Origin: Thermogemmatispora sp042408965
Lineage (GTDB): Bacteria > Chloroflexota > Ktedonobacteria > Ktedonobacterales > Ktedonobacteraceae
Length of the DNA: 64,000 nucleotides
Reading direction: 5' to 3'
NCBI GenBank assembly: GCA_042408965.1
Contig: JBHOQN010000062.1
Location: 1-64,000, forward strand
Numbering within the stretch: the stretch's first letter is position 1; each line of letters opens with the position of its first letter. The notes under the pieces were generated by a model. That model ran no database searches. It was not told where the DNA came from and saw nothing but the letters and a program-made list of their open reading frames with translations. This document shows positions 25,949 to 35,266 of this stretch, one piece after another. A program made the translations under genes and the position numbers.

Positions 25949-27316
25949 ATGTCTGGGATATCGACCGGTTGGAAGAGTGGGAGATCATCATTGCATCGGG
26001 TCGGCCGCACCCTGCGCAACGGCGAGTATCGCATCGAAGGAGCGCTCAACTATGGAGGCGCGGGCCGGCTCTTTCTGGCCTCACATGTCACGCTGGATAC
26101 GCCGCTGGCCCTCAAGCAGATTCGCGGCGATCGGCCGCTGCCCGATAGCGTGCGCGAGGAGCTGGACGCAGCGCTGACCAGCCGTCAGGCGACGGCGGTG
26201 GCCCCCCTCAGCGACGGCCTGGAGGAGTTTCCCGCCAGCGGCGGAAGCTGCACCGACCGCTTTGTGCGCGAGGCGCTCCTGCTGGTGCGGCTGCGCCACG
26301 CCGCCATGCCCGTGCTCTACGATTATTTTTTCGAGGACGGTTACTGGTATCTGGTGCTGGAGTACTGCGCGGGGCCGACCCTGGCCGGCTATCTGCGCCA
26401 GCATGCCCCCCTGCCTCCACTGGAGGCCCTGAGCTACGCGATGCAGATCTGCGACCTGCTGGAGTACCTGCACGCGCAGTCACCGCCGGTGATCTACCGC
26501 GGCCTCAAGCCAGCGAGCATGATTCTGACCTCCGGCGGGCGGCTGGTGCTCTTTGACTTTGGCTGCGCCTGCTACGCCCGCGAAGGGCAGCTCTGCGCCG
26601 ATTTTGAGCCAGGCGCCCCTGGCTATGCCGCGCCCGAACAGTATCAGCGCTGCGGCCAGTGCGATGAGCGCTCGGACCTCTTCAGCCTGGGGGTGCTGCT
26701 ACACGAGATGGTAACCGGTGACAATCCCCTCGGCAAGAGCGGGCGCCTCGAACCCGTCGCGCGGCTCAATCCCGCCCTCTCGCCCGCGCTCAGCGCCCTG
26801 ATCACCATTGCCACCCGCCCGGACCCACTCTACCGCTTTCAGTCGGCGCGGGCTTTTTTTCAGGCCCTGGAGCGCATCTTCGCCCTGGAGGAGCGCCGCG
26901 CCTATCAGCGACTGGTTCGCCTGCACGCCAGCCGCCGTGAGAGCCCGCCGGGCGCGCCAGGGGCCATCACCTTGCGCGCGCTCTCACCGGCGAGCGAGCC
27001 AGAGGCCGCGCCCGCCAGCCCGGCGGCCGCCGAGGAGTTTGCCGCCGAGCCGACCGTCGCCATTCCCGCCGACGTCAGCACCGCCCTCGAACAGACCGAT
27101 CAGGTGCCCGCCGTGGTGGCGCCCTCCACGCCTACGGCGCAGAGCCGTGCCAATCGCCCCTCGCAGCGCTTCCGCCGACGCCGGCGCCGGCGCCGCGTGG
27201 TCTTCGCCCTGGTGCTGCTCCTGCTGGCCCTGCTGGCCTTTGGCCTCTGGCTGCTCTGCCTGCTCTACCAGATGGAGGGCTATCCGCTGCCGGTCTTTCA
27301 CCTGAGCCTGGGATGA
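25949..27316 (+). CDS. membrane-anchored Ser/Thr pseudokinase
   Basis: 455 residues with a PknB-like kinase fold: a glycine-loop region (NYGGAGRLF), Lys in LALKQIR near 50, and a FDFGCA motif. The catalytic loop reads YRGLKPASM instead of HRDLKPxN, so the catalytic Asp and the metal-binding Asn are replaced by Gly and Ser. It is therefore probably inactive as a kinase and may act as a scaffold or regulator. A Pro/Ala-rich linker leads to an RRRRRRR-type basic patch and one transmembrane helix at about 412-437. No extracellular sensor domain follows; the last 15 residues are outside. The 3' end overlaps the convergent phosphorylase gene by 19 bp. Confidence 0.82.
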   Translation: MSGISTGWKSGRSSLHRVGRTLRNGEYRIEGALNYGGAGRLFLASHVTLDTPLALKQIRGDRPLPDSVREELDAALTSRQATAVAPLSDGLEEFPASGGSCTDRFVREALLLVRLRHAAMPVLYDYFFEDGYWYLVLEYCAGPTLAGYLRQHAPLPPLEALSYAMQICDLLEYLHAQSPPVIYRGLKPASMILTSGGRLVLFDFGCACYAREGQLCADFEPGAPGYAAPEQYQRCGQCDERSDLFSLGVLLHEMVTGDNPLGKSGRLEPVARLNPALSPALSALITIATRPDPLYRFQSARAFFQALERIFALEERRAYQRLVRLHASRRESPPGAPGAITLRALSPASEPEAAPASPAAAEEFAAEPTVAIPADVSTALEQTDQVPAVVAPSTPTAQSRANRPSQRFRRRRRRRRVVFALVLLLLALLAFGLWLLCLLYQMEGYPLPVFHLSLG

Positions 27317-28626
27317 ATGGTCTCGTAGATCAGCGGGCCAGGCGTGACCGGCGCCTCGCTCCAGCGATAGCAGGCCAGCACGGCCTCGCGCACAGCCGCG
27401 GCCTCGTCCGCGCTGCGGGCATGGATCGCGATCAGCGGCTCTCCGGCCCGCAGGTAGTCGCCCGTGCTGGCCTGCAGCACAAAGCCAGTGCGGTGGTCGA
27501 TGGGGTCGCCCTTCTTGAAACGGCCCGCCCCCAGGCGCATACTGGCCAGGCCGAGGCGCTCCGCGTCGATGCCTGCGATGTAGCCGCTGCGGGGCGCCGT
27601 GAGCATCTGTACCAGCGGCGCGCGCGGCAGGCGCTCCGGCTCTTCGATCTGGCGCGCATCGCCGCCCTGCGCAGCGCAGACCTCCGCCAGCTTCGCCAGC
27701 GCCGCCCCCGAGCCGACGGCCCGGGCCACGCGCTGCTCGGCCTCCTCTCTGCTGGCTGCGCTCCCCGTCGCCACGAGCAGCTCGGCGGCCTCATGGTAGC
27801 AGAGCCTGGAGACATCGGCCGGCCCCTGGCCGCGCAGGATGGCGATGGCCTCGGCCAGCTCCAGAGCGTTGCCCACGGCCCGCCCCAATGGCTGATCCAT
27901 GGCCGTGATCGTCGCCACAGTATGCAGGCCCGCAAGCTGCCCGATGTCGACCATGATCTGCGCCAGCGCCCGCGCCTGCTCCAGCGTCTTCATGAAGGCC
28001 CCCTGCCCGGCCTTGACGTCCAGCAGCAGGTGCGAGGTCCCGATCGCCAGCTTCTTGCTCATGATGCTGGCGGCGATCAGCGGAATGCTATCCACGGTCG
28101 CCGTCACATCGCGCAGGGCATACATCTTGCCATCGGCCGGCGCCAGCTCGGCCGATTGCCCCGCCAGCACGATGCCGTGCTCCCGCAGGATCGCCAGAAA
28201 CTCCGCCCGGGAGAGCGCGCTGCGGAAGCCGCGCAGAGATTCCAGCTTGTCGACAGTGCCGCCAGTGTGGCCAAGGCCACGCCCGGTCATCTTGCCCACC
28301 GCCACGCCACAGGCCGCCACCAGCGGCGCCACGGCCAGCGTCACCTTATCACCCACGCCGCCGGTGCTATGCTTATCCACCACCGGCGCGATCTCCTCAC
28401 GCACGTGGAGCTGCTCACCTGAGCGCGCCATCGCCAGCGTCAGATCGCTGGTCTCGCGCGCATCCATACCGCGCCAGCAGACAGCCATCAGCCAGGCGGC
28501 CATCTGATAGTCAGGGATCTCTCCGCGCGTGTATTGCGTGATCAGCCAGTTGATTTCGTCCGTTGTGAGCGCTTCCCCATCGCGCTTTTTGCGAATGAGT
28601 TCTACGATTTGCATGCTGTGCGTCAT
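27298..28626 (-). CDS. pdp: pyrimidine-nucleoside phosphorylase
   Basis: 442 residues, the usual length. The phosphate-binding signature KHSTGGVGDK is near 84-93, followed by KMTGRGLGHTGGT and TVDSIPLIAASIMSKK, typical of thymidine/pyrimidine phosphorylases (glycosyltransferase family 3). It cleaves pyrimidine nucleosides with phosphate to a free base and sugar-1-phosphate in salvage. Distinguishing Pdp from DeoA is uncertain. The ATG overlaps the stop of the upstream zinc-ribbon gene by 4 bp, so the two are coupled although no functional link is obvious. Confidence 0.93.
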   Translation of the reverse strand: MTHSMQIVELIRKKRDGEALTTDEINWLITQYTRGEIPDYQMAAWLMAVCWRGMDARETSDLTLAMARSGEQLHVREEIAPVVDKHSTGGVGDKVTLAVAPLVAACGVAVGKMTGRGLGHTGGTVDKLESLRGFRSALSRAEFLAILREHGIVLAGQSAELAPADGKMYALRDVTATVDSIPLIAASIMSKKLAIGTSHLLLDVKAGQGAFMKTLEQARALAQIMVDIGQLAGLHTVATITAMDQPLGRAVGNALELAEAIAILRGQGPADVSRLCYHEAAELLVATGSAASREEAEQRVARAVGSGAALAKLAEVCAAQGGDARQIEEPERLPRAPLVQMLTAPRSGYIAGIDAERLGLASMRLGAGRFKKGDPIDHRTGFVLQASTGDYLRAGEPLIAIHARSADEAAAVREAVLACYRWSEAPVTPGPLIYETIHPRLR

Positions 28627-29339
28627 CCCGTCGTCTGTTCTTCCGTCAGCACGATGCGAACGGAGTCGACTTCAAAGCCGTGGTGCGTGGCGATCAGATA
28701 GCGCCGGATCACCTGGCCGCCCAGCCGCGCCTGGCGGTCAAAGATCAGCTCCCCGTTGTCGAAACTGCTGCGTGCCTCAGTCTGCTCGCAGAAGCCACGC
28801 ACCACGATGGTGTCGAAGCGCTCCTCATCATGGTCGCCGAGCGCCCGGTAGAGGGTCGCGACCTGCTGCCAGGGGGCGCACGAGGGATACTGGATCTCGA
28901 CGAGCTTTTTGCGGCCTGGCAGCAGGCTGCTCCCGAGCAGCGTGTAGTCCAGGGCGCCGGGCTGCAGCGCCTGAAGCTGGGCCAGCGTGCGCGGCGGAAA
29001 GGGAGCTGGCGGCGGCGGGGGTGGCGGCGGCGACGGCGGGCTGGTCACCAGAGGACCCCTCTGCATCGCGGCCGCCGACGCCGGCTGCGAGAGGGCAAAC
29101 GAGCCAGGACCGCCCTGACGGCGCCGGCCGCCGGACGGGCCTGGCGCTGCTGCTCCCGGCGGCCCCGACGCCGGAGCTGGCTGGAGCCGCTGTGACGTCT
29201 GTGACGTCTGTGGCGACGGTTGTGTCCGTGTTGTCTGTGGGGCCGATGGCGTCTGTGATGCCGATGACAGCCCACGCCCGCAGCGCGTACAGTAGTTCGC
29301 CTGATCTGTGTTGATCCCACCACAATAGGGGCAGCGCAT
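28623..29339 (-). CDS. zinc-ribbon protein with Pro/Ser/Thr-rich linker
   Basis: 238 residues. Four cysteines (C3, C6, C17, C20) form an N-terminal zinc ribbon like those at the start of the two kinases at 50-56 kb. A low-complexity Gln/Thr/Pro/Gly-rich linker of about 85 residues, including a run of prolines, follows. The C-terminal 130 residues form an alpha/beta region with no family I recognise (PGRKKLVEIQYPSCAPWQQ, then FDTIVVRGF). The start is ATG 29339. It is translationally coupled to pdp downstream. Confidence 0.75.
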   Translation of the reverse strand: MRCPYCGGINTDQANYCTRCGRGLSSASQTPSAPQTTRTQPSPQTSQTSQRLQPAPASGPPGAAAPGPSGGRRRQGGPGSFALSQPASAAAMQRGPLVTSPPSPPPPPPPPAPFPPRTLAQLQALQPGALDYTLLGSSLLPGRKKLVEIQYPSCAPWQQVATLYRALGDHDEERFDTIVVRGFCEQTEARSSFDNGELIFDRQARLGGQVIRRYLIATHHGFEVDSVRIVLTEEQTTG

Positions 29340-29384
29340 GGCTCTTCCTCCTGATGATCCTTCAGAGGATCGTCGACCTGCCTC

Positions 29385-29413
29385 AGTATACCATAGCGAG
29401 GCAGCCCGGTCAG
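29385..29413 (-). promoter_or_regulatory. sigma-70-type promoter of the zinc-ribbon/pdp operon
   Basis: Minus-strand CTGACC (29408-29413), 17 bp, TATACT (29385-29390), with TG one base before the -10 (extended -10). Confidence 0.5.
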
Positions 29414-29595
29414 CCCGGCGCCGCCGCGCCTCGCTGAGCGTCAGACATGACTTTTGTCATAGGTATAAACGACCGGTCCTCACAGGCATAAAATGTGCCA
29501 TTTCGGCCTTCCTGGGGCCTCAGCGCGGCGCTATACTTGCTCACAAGCCCGCAAGAAAGCAAGACTCAGACACTCAGGCTGGAAGGAGCAATCAC

Positions 29596-30417
29596 GTGCA
29601 GAACGAAACCACCCTGCCCGGAGCAAAGGGCAGCCCGACGCCGCCAGCCACCAGCCAGGCAGTCGCGGTAGAGGTGCGCCATCTAGTCAAACGCTTTGGC
29701 AAGCTGGAGGCTGTCAAGGGAGTGACCTTTCAGATCCAGCGTGGCGAGATCTTCGGTCTTCTCGGTCCCAACGGCGCCGGCAAGAGCACAACGATCAACA
29801 TGCTCTGCGGCTATCTCAGGCCCGATGAGGGCGACGCCATCATCGACGGCCACGCAGTCACGCACGAGCTGCGCGTCGTCAAGAGCCTGCTCGGCGTCGT
29901 GCCACAGGAGATCGCCCTGTACAAAGACCTCAGCGCCGAGCAGAACCTGAACTTCTTCGCCGCCCTCTATGCAGTGCCCCCGCGGCTGCGCCGCGAGCGC
30001 GCCGCCGAGGTGCTGCAGTTTGTCGGCCTCTACGAGCGCCGTATGGAGCCAGTCGGCCGCTTCTCCGGCGGCATGCAGCGCCGCCTCAACATGGCCATCG
30101 CCCTGATGCACCGCCCCGCCTTCCTGCTGCTCGATGAGCCCACAGTCGGCGTCGATCCGCAGTCGCGCGAGCACATCTTCGATGTGATCGAGCGCCTGGC
30201 CGCCGAGGGCGTCACGATTCTCTATACGACACACTATATGGAAGAGGCCGAGCGCCTCTGCCAGCATATCGCCATCATGGATGAGGGAGCGATCATCGCC
30301 CAGGGCACGCTGGAGGAGCTGCTGGCCATGCGAGATCGAACCCGCGAGGTCTATCGACCCCATGGATTGCAAGAACTGTTCATTCAGCTCACCGGCAAGA
30401 CCCTGCGCGATGGCTAG
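29596..30417 (+). CDS. ABC transporter ATP-binding protein
   Basis: 273 residues from GTG 29596 (AAGGAG, 7-nt spacer); the longer open frame to 29338 is not supported. Walker A is LLGPNGAGKST, the Q-loop is VPQEIALY, the signature is FSGGMQRRL, and Walker B is LLLDEP with TVGVD after it. This is the drug/Nod-factor/DRA subgroup that pairs with ABC-2 permeases. The permease follows at 30463, so the two form one exporter. Confidence 0.93.
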   Translation: MQNETTLPGAKGSPTPPATSQAVAVEVRHLVKRFGKLEAVKGVTFQIQRGEIFGLLGPNGAGKSTTINMLCGYLRPDEGDAIIDGHAVTHELRVVKSLLGVVPQEIALYKDLSAEQNLNFFAALYAVPPRLRRERAAEVLQFVGLYERRMEPVGRFSGGMQRRLNMAIALMHRPAFLLLDEPTVGVDPQSREHIFDVIERLAAEGVTILYTTHYMEEAERLCQHIAIMDEGAIIAQGTLEELLAMRDRTREVYRPHGLQELFIQLTGKTLRDG

Positions 30418-30462
30418 CGCTGCAGCCGGCGCCTACCTGTAATGAGAGGATGGAGATCCACA

Positions 30463-31734
30463 GTGAGAACGCTCTGGGAGATCACCCGTAAAGATCTACT
30501 GCAGATTGTGCATGACAGGACCGCCTTTATATTCATGCTGCTGATGCCCTTCATTCTAGTGGCAGTGATCGGCTTCGCCCTGCAGGGATTCTACAACGAT
30601 GGCTCGCAGGCCATCACGATTCAGGTCGCCATCAGCGACCAGGATCACGCCGTCGTCGGCCAGGCCATCGACCAGGCCCTCAACCTGCATACCAGCCAGC
30701 TGACGATCACGCTCAACCACTATGCGACAACCGCGCAGGTCGAGAATGCCGTGGCCAGCGCCCAGGGCAGTGTGACGGGCGTCGTCATTCCGGCCGGCAC
30801 GAGCGCCAGGCTGCGCAGCGCCGCCCTCAGCCAGCAACCGACCAGCAATCTGGTCCAGCTCTATACCGTGCCGACCAGGAACGATCCAGGCAGCGCCATC
30901 ATCCAGAATATCGTCAGCACAGTGATAGGGCAGCTCGCGACCTCTTACTTTGCCGGCGACGCAGCCGTGCAGCAGGTTGAGCGCGTCTGCCAGCAGCCCG
31001 GCAACCACTGCGCGCCGGGCAGCATTGATGCCGCCGCCATCGCCAGCAGCGTCGGCGCCGCCAGTCAGCGCGAGTCACCCGCCGCGCAGGTAGCCGCCCT
31101 GCATGCCGGCAACGTGCCGCCGCAGATCAACTCCTTCGACATCACCCTGCCCGGCTATGCCCTGCTCTTCGCCCTCTTCGGCCTGCAGTCCGTGGCTGGC
31201 ACCATTCTGGACGAGCGCGAGAACGGCACCCTGCGCCGCCTGCTGATCGCCCCCGTGCAGCGTTATGCCCTGCTGGGCGGGAAGGTGCTGACGCAGTTTC
31301 TCGTCACGCTGGTGCAGATGCTGATCCTCTTCGCCGTCGGCTCCCTGGTCTTTCATCTGCATATCGGCAACTGGCCAGCCATCCTGCTGATGGTGGTGGT
31401 CATCAGCTTCGCCGTCACCGGGCTGGGCACCCTCCTCATTGCGCTCGTCAGGTCGCGGCGCCAGCTCTCGCCGGTCGTCACCCTGGTGACGCTGATCAGT
31501 ACGGCCATCGGCGGCGCCTGGTGGCCACTCTGGCTGGAGCCGCAATGGATGCAGAACGTCGCAAGGATCGGCCTGGTGGCCTGGGCGATGGAGGGCCTCA
31601 ACGGCCTGATGGTCTCCGGCCGCAGCCTGGGGGAGATCCTACCCGATGTGCTGGTGCTCCTCCTCTATGGCGCCGTCTGTTTCCTGATCGGCATCCGCCT
31701 CTTCCGCTTTCAGCCCGCGACGGCCAGCGCCTGA
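30463..31734 (+). CDS. ABC-2 type transporter permease
   Basis: 423 residues from GTG 30463 (GGAG, 7-nt spacer); ATG 30442 has no ribosome site. One N-terminal transmembrane helix (FIFMLLMPFILVAVIGFAL) is followed by a large extracytoplasmic loop of about 190 residues, then a block of five helices beginning near residue 230. This is the ABC-2 (YhgE/DrrB-like) layout. With the ATPase immediately upstream it should export a lipid, drug or polymer; the substrate is unknown. Confidence 0.9.
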   Translation: MRTLWEITRKDLLQIVHDRTAFIFMLLMPFILVAVIGFALQGFYNDGSQAITIQVAISDQDHAVVGQAIDQALNLHTSQLTITLNHYATTAQVENAVASAQGSVTGVVIPAGTSARLRSAALSQQPTSNLVQLYTVPTRNDPGSAIIQNIVSTVIGQLATSYFAGDAAVQQVERVCQQPGNHCAPGSIDAAAIASSVGAASQRESPAAQVAALHAGNVPPQINSFDITLPGYALLFALFGLQSVAGTILDERENGTLRRLLIAPVQRYALLGGKVLTQFLVTLVQMLILFAVGSLVFHLHIGNWPAILLMVVVISFAVTGLGTLLIALVRSRRQLSPVVTLVTLISTAIGGAWWPLWLEPQWMQNVARIGLVAWAMEGLNGLMVSGRSLGEILPDVLVLLLYGAVCFLIGIRLFRFQPATASA

Positions 31735-31774
31735 GTGAGCCGCTGGCCTGCCCCTGGTCCGCGGCCGCGCAGAG

Positions 31775-31808
31775 GGGAGCCGTGGCGACCTCTATGGCCA
31801 TGGCTCCC
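31775..31808. terminator. hairpin between convergent transporter and P-loop genes
   Basis: Stem GGGAGCCGTGG (31775-31785) with CCATGGCTCCC (31798-31808), 11 bp including one G-U pair and a 12-nt loop. It lies between two convergent genes and may serve both. Confidence 0.5.
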
Positions 31809-31867
31809 ACCAGGGCCGGGCTGGCGGCCAGGAACGGTCCGCCTGCCTCCCGGCCGCAGGGCGGCGC

Positions 31868-32539
31868 TCAGGATCGCGTGGCTTGGGGCAGCGCGGCGGC
31901 TGGCGTCGTCCCGTGTTCTCCGAGCACGGCGCTGAACAACTGCTGGAGCCGCCGAAAAAAGGCCTGCCACGAGCCGCTGTTATCACAGATCTCTATCGTT
32001 CGATGAATGTTGAACGCGCGTTGCAGACGCTCCACCTCTGCGCAGAAGCCATCATCGCGGTAGTAGCCGCGCAGCACCTGCTCCGAGACGAGCTGATAGC
32101 CAGTCTTGAGGTAGCGCTCCCGCACGCGCTGGATGGAGGTCTCCGGATCGATGCGGAAGTAGATGATAGCGGCGTCGTGGAGGAAGCCTCGTCTGAAGCG
32201 GTGGAAGGCATGAAAATAGTCGTCGCGCGCAAATTCCAGGAAGGTGATGCTCTCAGCCGGGTAGCGAGCCAGGTGGCGCTCGACGCGGGCCTCTGCCTCC
32301 GTCAGAACCTCATCCATCACACTGAAGTCCAGCACATCGAAACCGCAGCAGACCCCATTGACGATCAGCGGACGAAAGCGCTGCTGCAGGGGATCTGCCT
32401 GGAACTTCTCCTGCAGGATGTCGTAGTCATCGATGTGGCTGGCGTGCAGTCCATACTCGCTGGCGAGCTTGAGGAGGTAATGGGCTGCGGTCGTTTTACC
32501 GCTTCCCGGTCGTCCTAAGAGGAGCACTTTGAGGGCCAT
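31868..32539 (-). CDS. P-loop NTPase of the adenylate-kinase-like group
   Basis: 223 residues from ATG 32539 (AAAGGAG, 7-nt spacer); an earlier in-frame ATG at 32611 lacks a site. Walker A LLGRPGSGKTT is at residues 8-18 and is followed by a DDYDILQ acidic strand. The middle, ITFLEFARDDYFHAF, then AIIYFRIDPETSIQRVRERY, resembles the LID/NMP-binding part of nucleotide or small-molecule kinases. The substrate is not evident. Confidence 0.75.
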   Translation of the reverse strand: MALKVLLLGRPGSGKTTAAHYLLKLASEYGLHASHIDDYDILQEKFQADPLQQRFRPLIVNGVCCGFDVLDFSVMDEVLTEAEARVERHLARYPAESITFLEFARDDYFHAFHRFRRGFLHDAAIIYFRIDPETSIQRVRERYLKTGYQLVSEQVLRGYYRDDGFCAEVERLQRAFNIHRTIEICDNSGSWQAFFRRLQQLFSAVLGEHGTTPAAALPQATRS

Positions 32540-32652
32540 GATCCATCTCCTTTCCAACCTCACAGAGTTACCGGCAGGCGCAGTGTTGTGCCCACAGTTC
32601 TTGTATAACACAAAAGCATGTCCCGGAGCAGAGATCTTGTGTTACAGTCTCT

Positions 32653-32686
32653 GCGTTATAATCATGCTTTCACATGATTATAACGC
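32653..32686. promoter_or_regulatory. AT-rich 14-bp inverted repeat
   Basis: GCGTTATAATCATG (32653-32666) and CATGATTATAACGC (32673-32686) form perfect 14-bp arms around CTTTCA. It lies between the 3' end of the MerR/GAF gene and the 5' end of the P-loop gene. It could be an operator for the P-loop gene or a terminator; no U-run is seen. The rest of 32540-32907 shows nothing I recognise. Confidence 0.55.
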
Positions 32687-32907
32687 CTCAGAGGGGACAC
32701 TTTCTCAGCGGAGCTGGCATCAAAAGCGCCTGCGGAAACGTTGTCAATCGATATGTGTGCAGAGATGAGGCAGAGAGAAGGAAGCCCAGCAGAGAGCAAG
32801 GCCGACAGGAGAAAAGTACCTGGCCGAGGGAGAGCGGAGCAGGGCGCCGCCTCCGTCCCTGAGGGGCGGAGCGCGCGTCCTGTCCACGAACAGGGCCAGA
32901 GGGAGGC

Positions 32908-35094
32908 TTACGGGCCGCCAGGCCGCGTTGCATCGAGAGGAATGAAGCGGCGGATATGCGGACCACGGTCCTCCACCTGCGGGTCCCAACTGATCACAAC
33001 ATTCCCGCCCTCCTCCTGACCGAGATCGAGCGCCTGATCCAGATCGCTCACCATCAGGCTGCGCACCTCAGCGATAGGCGAAGTGGGCACGAAGGCATAG
33101 CGCTGGAGGAGTTCCACCAGCTTGGCGCGAGGATAGAGCGTCACCCCCAGACGCACGCTCACCTCACCCAGATCGACCCCCGTATCCGGCGGCTCCCACT
33201 GGCGCTGCGACGTTTGCAGCAGCTCCACGCGATAGGAGCGATGCAGGCCCTGACGCAGGGTCAGAGCGATCTGGCGAGCCTGTTCCAGAGAGATATTATA
33301 GATCACCAGATAGAAACGCCCGCCAGCGATGTGATAGAGACGGCAATCCACCAGCTGACGCTGAATGCGCAGGCCGATGAGCAGCGTCAGGTTACGCAGA
33401 GCGCGCTCACCGTAGCGGCGCACGATCTGACTCTGGTTATCGATATCCAGAGAAATGATCGCCACCGTGCGCAGAGAGGCCGGGCTATCGAGGCCATCGA
33501 CACCAGAAGCGAGCCGCTCACCCTGGCCGCCCTCCCCACGCGGGGACGCCTGTGGCTGGTCGCTGCCCTCCTGGACAGCGGTGCGCATGTCCGACTGCTG
33601 CAGATAGGCGAGCAGATCTTCAATCTCGCGGATGAAGTCGTTCTCCGACAGGAAGTGATTGAAGCTCGCATCGATCGTTTCAGGAGCCTTGATCACCGCC
33701 TCCAGATCAGCCATCGCCGTCAGACGGGCGCGGTAGATCAACAGCAGGTCCTCAACCATGCGCGCCATCAGGCGCAAAACGCGCAGGTCCTCCAGCGAGA
33801 AGGCCTCAGGCTCCAGAGAAAAGACATAGAGGATAGCAAAGGCCGCGCCACCCTCGTCCAGGAGAGGGATGGCCACCGCCGAGCCACAGGAGCGGCTGGC
33901 CAGAGGCGTGCTGTCAAGGACATCGCGGCTCGAAAGGCGCCGACGGTAGAGCAGCGAGCGGCTCTGCAGCGCGCGGAAATAGAGAAAGCCCTCATCAGGA
34001 GTGATGCGCGTCAGACCGGGCTTGTAGGGCGAGTGTCGACTGCGCGCCTGGACAAGGAGCGCCTGCTGCGCAGCAGGCAGCGCCGGGTCCTCAGGCATCA
34101 ACAGACAGGAGCAGTACCAGCGCTCGCGGCCACTGCGACCGTCCCGGCCACCCATAGAGACGATCAGATCCATCAGAGAATTCAGGATACCATCCTCAGG
34201 GTCTATGCCCCTGGGAAAGGAGCGGGCAGGATAGAGCCAGTTGCGCAGATCCGGCCCGAAGTAGAGCGGCCACTCAGCCGCGTGTGCATAGAGCGGCTCC
34301 AGCAGCCGGCGCACCGTGGTGACCAGGGTGCGATTCAGGTTCAGCGCACGGGTCTGGCGAGGCACAATGATCAGGGTGCGATCACCGGGCTGCAGCTCAT
34401 CCTCAGCCAGGAGAGGTTGGATACGGAAGTCGCTGGGATACTCAAAAGAGGGAGCATCCTCCAGAAAGAGATGGAAAGCCCGCCCCTGGCTCAGCCAGCC
34501 CACCAGAGCCTCACCGATCTCAGCCAGGTGCTCCGGCTGATAGGCATAGTTGAGCCCCGCCTGCGAACTGCGTGGCAGCAAGAGCGCAGCGCTGGTGCGC
34601 GGCGCGCCGTCGCAGAGCAGGAGGAGCGTATGGTGCAGCGCCTGGCTGGCGAAGTAGCGCCAGAAGCCCGAGCTATCGGTCTGGGCCACGTGGCGATCGA
34701 GCGGGACAGGAGACGCCGCGCTGCTGTTGCACTCGCCCGTGGGGCCGGCCTCCGCGACCGGCTGCTGCAGGGCATGCCAGAAGCTATCCACGTTCAGGGG
34801 GATCGCGCCGGGAGGGTAGCCCGCGTCGATCAGATCGCGGATGATCGCCAGCTTCTCAAGCTCGCCAGGCGGGTAGCGGCGCTGCCCACTGCTCAACTTT
34901 GAGCGTTGGGGTCGGAGCAGTCCGCGCTCTTCCCAGTCGCGGAGCTGGTTCTCCGTAAAGTCGAAGAGTTGAGCCACCTCTCCGATCGTCACCGTGAGCT
35001 GTGCGCTGACCCGCTGGATATGACCTTGAATCCGTTGTTGGGTCTCCGGTTGTTGAAGGTGTCTCCTGATGCTCTGGAGCACACGATCATCCAT
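32908..35094 (-). CDS. MerR-HTH regulator with DICT/GAF-like and degenerate GGDEF-like domains
   Basis: 728 residues. Residues 33-105 are a MerR-type winged helix (TIGEVAQLFDFTENQLRDW, then SGQRRYPPGELEKLAIIRDL). The middle (130-450) contains a DICT-like sensory segment (ALVGWLSQGRAFHLFLEDAP) and a GAF-like module (SCGSAVAIPLLDEGGAAFAI). The C-terminal third has a nucleotide-cyclase-like core (ISLDIDNQSQIVRRYGERAL, then IAGGRFYLVIY) in which the GGDEF motif is replaced by AGGRF, so cyclase activity is unlikely. It probably senses a ligand and controls transcription. ATG 35094 follows AGGAGG at 5 nt, and the promoter at 35267-35295 is a perfect consensus. Confidence 0.75.
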   Translation of the reverse strand: MDDRVLQSIRRHLQQPETQQRIQGHIQRVSAQLTVTIGEVAQLFDFTENQLRDWEERGLLRPQRSKLSSGQRRYPPGELEKLAIIRDLIDAGYPPGAIPLNVDSFWHALQQPVAEAGPTGECNSSAASPVPLDRHVAQTDSSGFWRYFASQALHHTLLLLCDGAPRTSAALLLPRSSQAGLNYAYQPEHLAEIGEALVGWLSQGRAFHLFLEDAPSFEYPSDFRIQPLLAEDELQPGDRTLIIVPRQTRALNLNRTLVTTVRRLLEPLYAHAAEWPLYFGPDLRNWLYPARSFPRGIDPEDGILNSLMDLIVSMGGRDGRSGRERWYCSCLLMPEDPALPAAQQALLVQARSRHSPYKPGLTRITPDEGFLYFRALQSRSLLYRRRLSSRDVLDSTPLASRSCGSAVAIPLLDEGGAAFAILYVFSLEPEAFSLEDLRVLRLMARMVEDLLLIYRARLTAMADLEAVIKAPETIDASFNHFLSENDFIREIEDLLAYLQQSDMRTAVQEGSDQPQASPRGEGGQGERLASGVDGLDSPASLRTVAIISLDIDNQSQIVRRYGERALRNLTLLIGLRIQRQLVDCRLYHIAGGRFYLVIYNISLEQARQIALTLRQGLHRSYRVELLQTSQRQWEPPDTGVDLGEVSVRLGVTLYPRAKLVELLQRYAFVPTSPIAEVRSLMVSDLDQALDLGQEEGGNVVISWDPQVEDRGPHIRRFIPLDATRPGGP

Positions 35095-35266
35095 CCTGTC
35101 CTCCTCTTCCTATGTTGAAAGGCGTCGTTCTGCCTGCCAGGCAGCAGGCCATACCATACAGCTGGCGACTCACACTGATTACAACGTTCCTCCAAAGAGC
35201 GCACTCAATGTTACAAAGGGGAGTACATTGAACAATCTTTTACTGGCTAGAACCTCCTATGTTTCT

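Noticed and set aside
29338..29595. N-terminal extension of the ABC ATPase (86 residues)
   Set aside because: The extension overlaps the divergent promoter and has no motif; GTG 29596 has a good ribosome site and gives the normal length.
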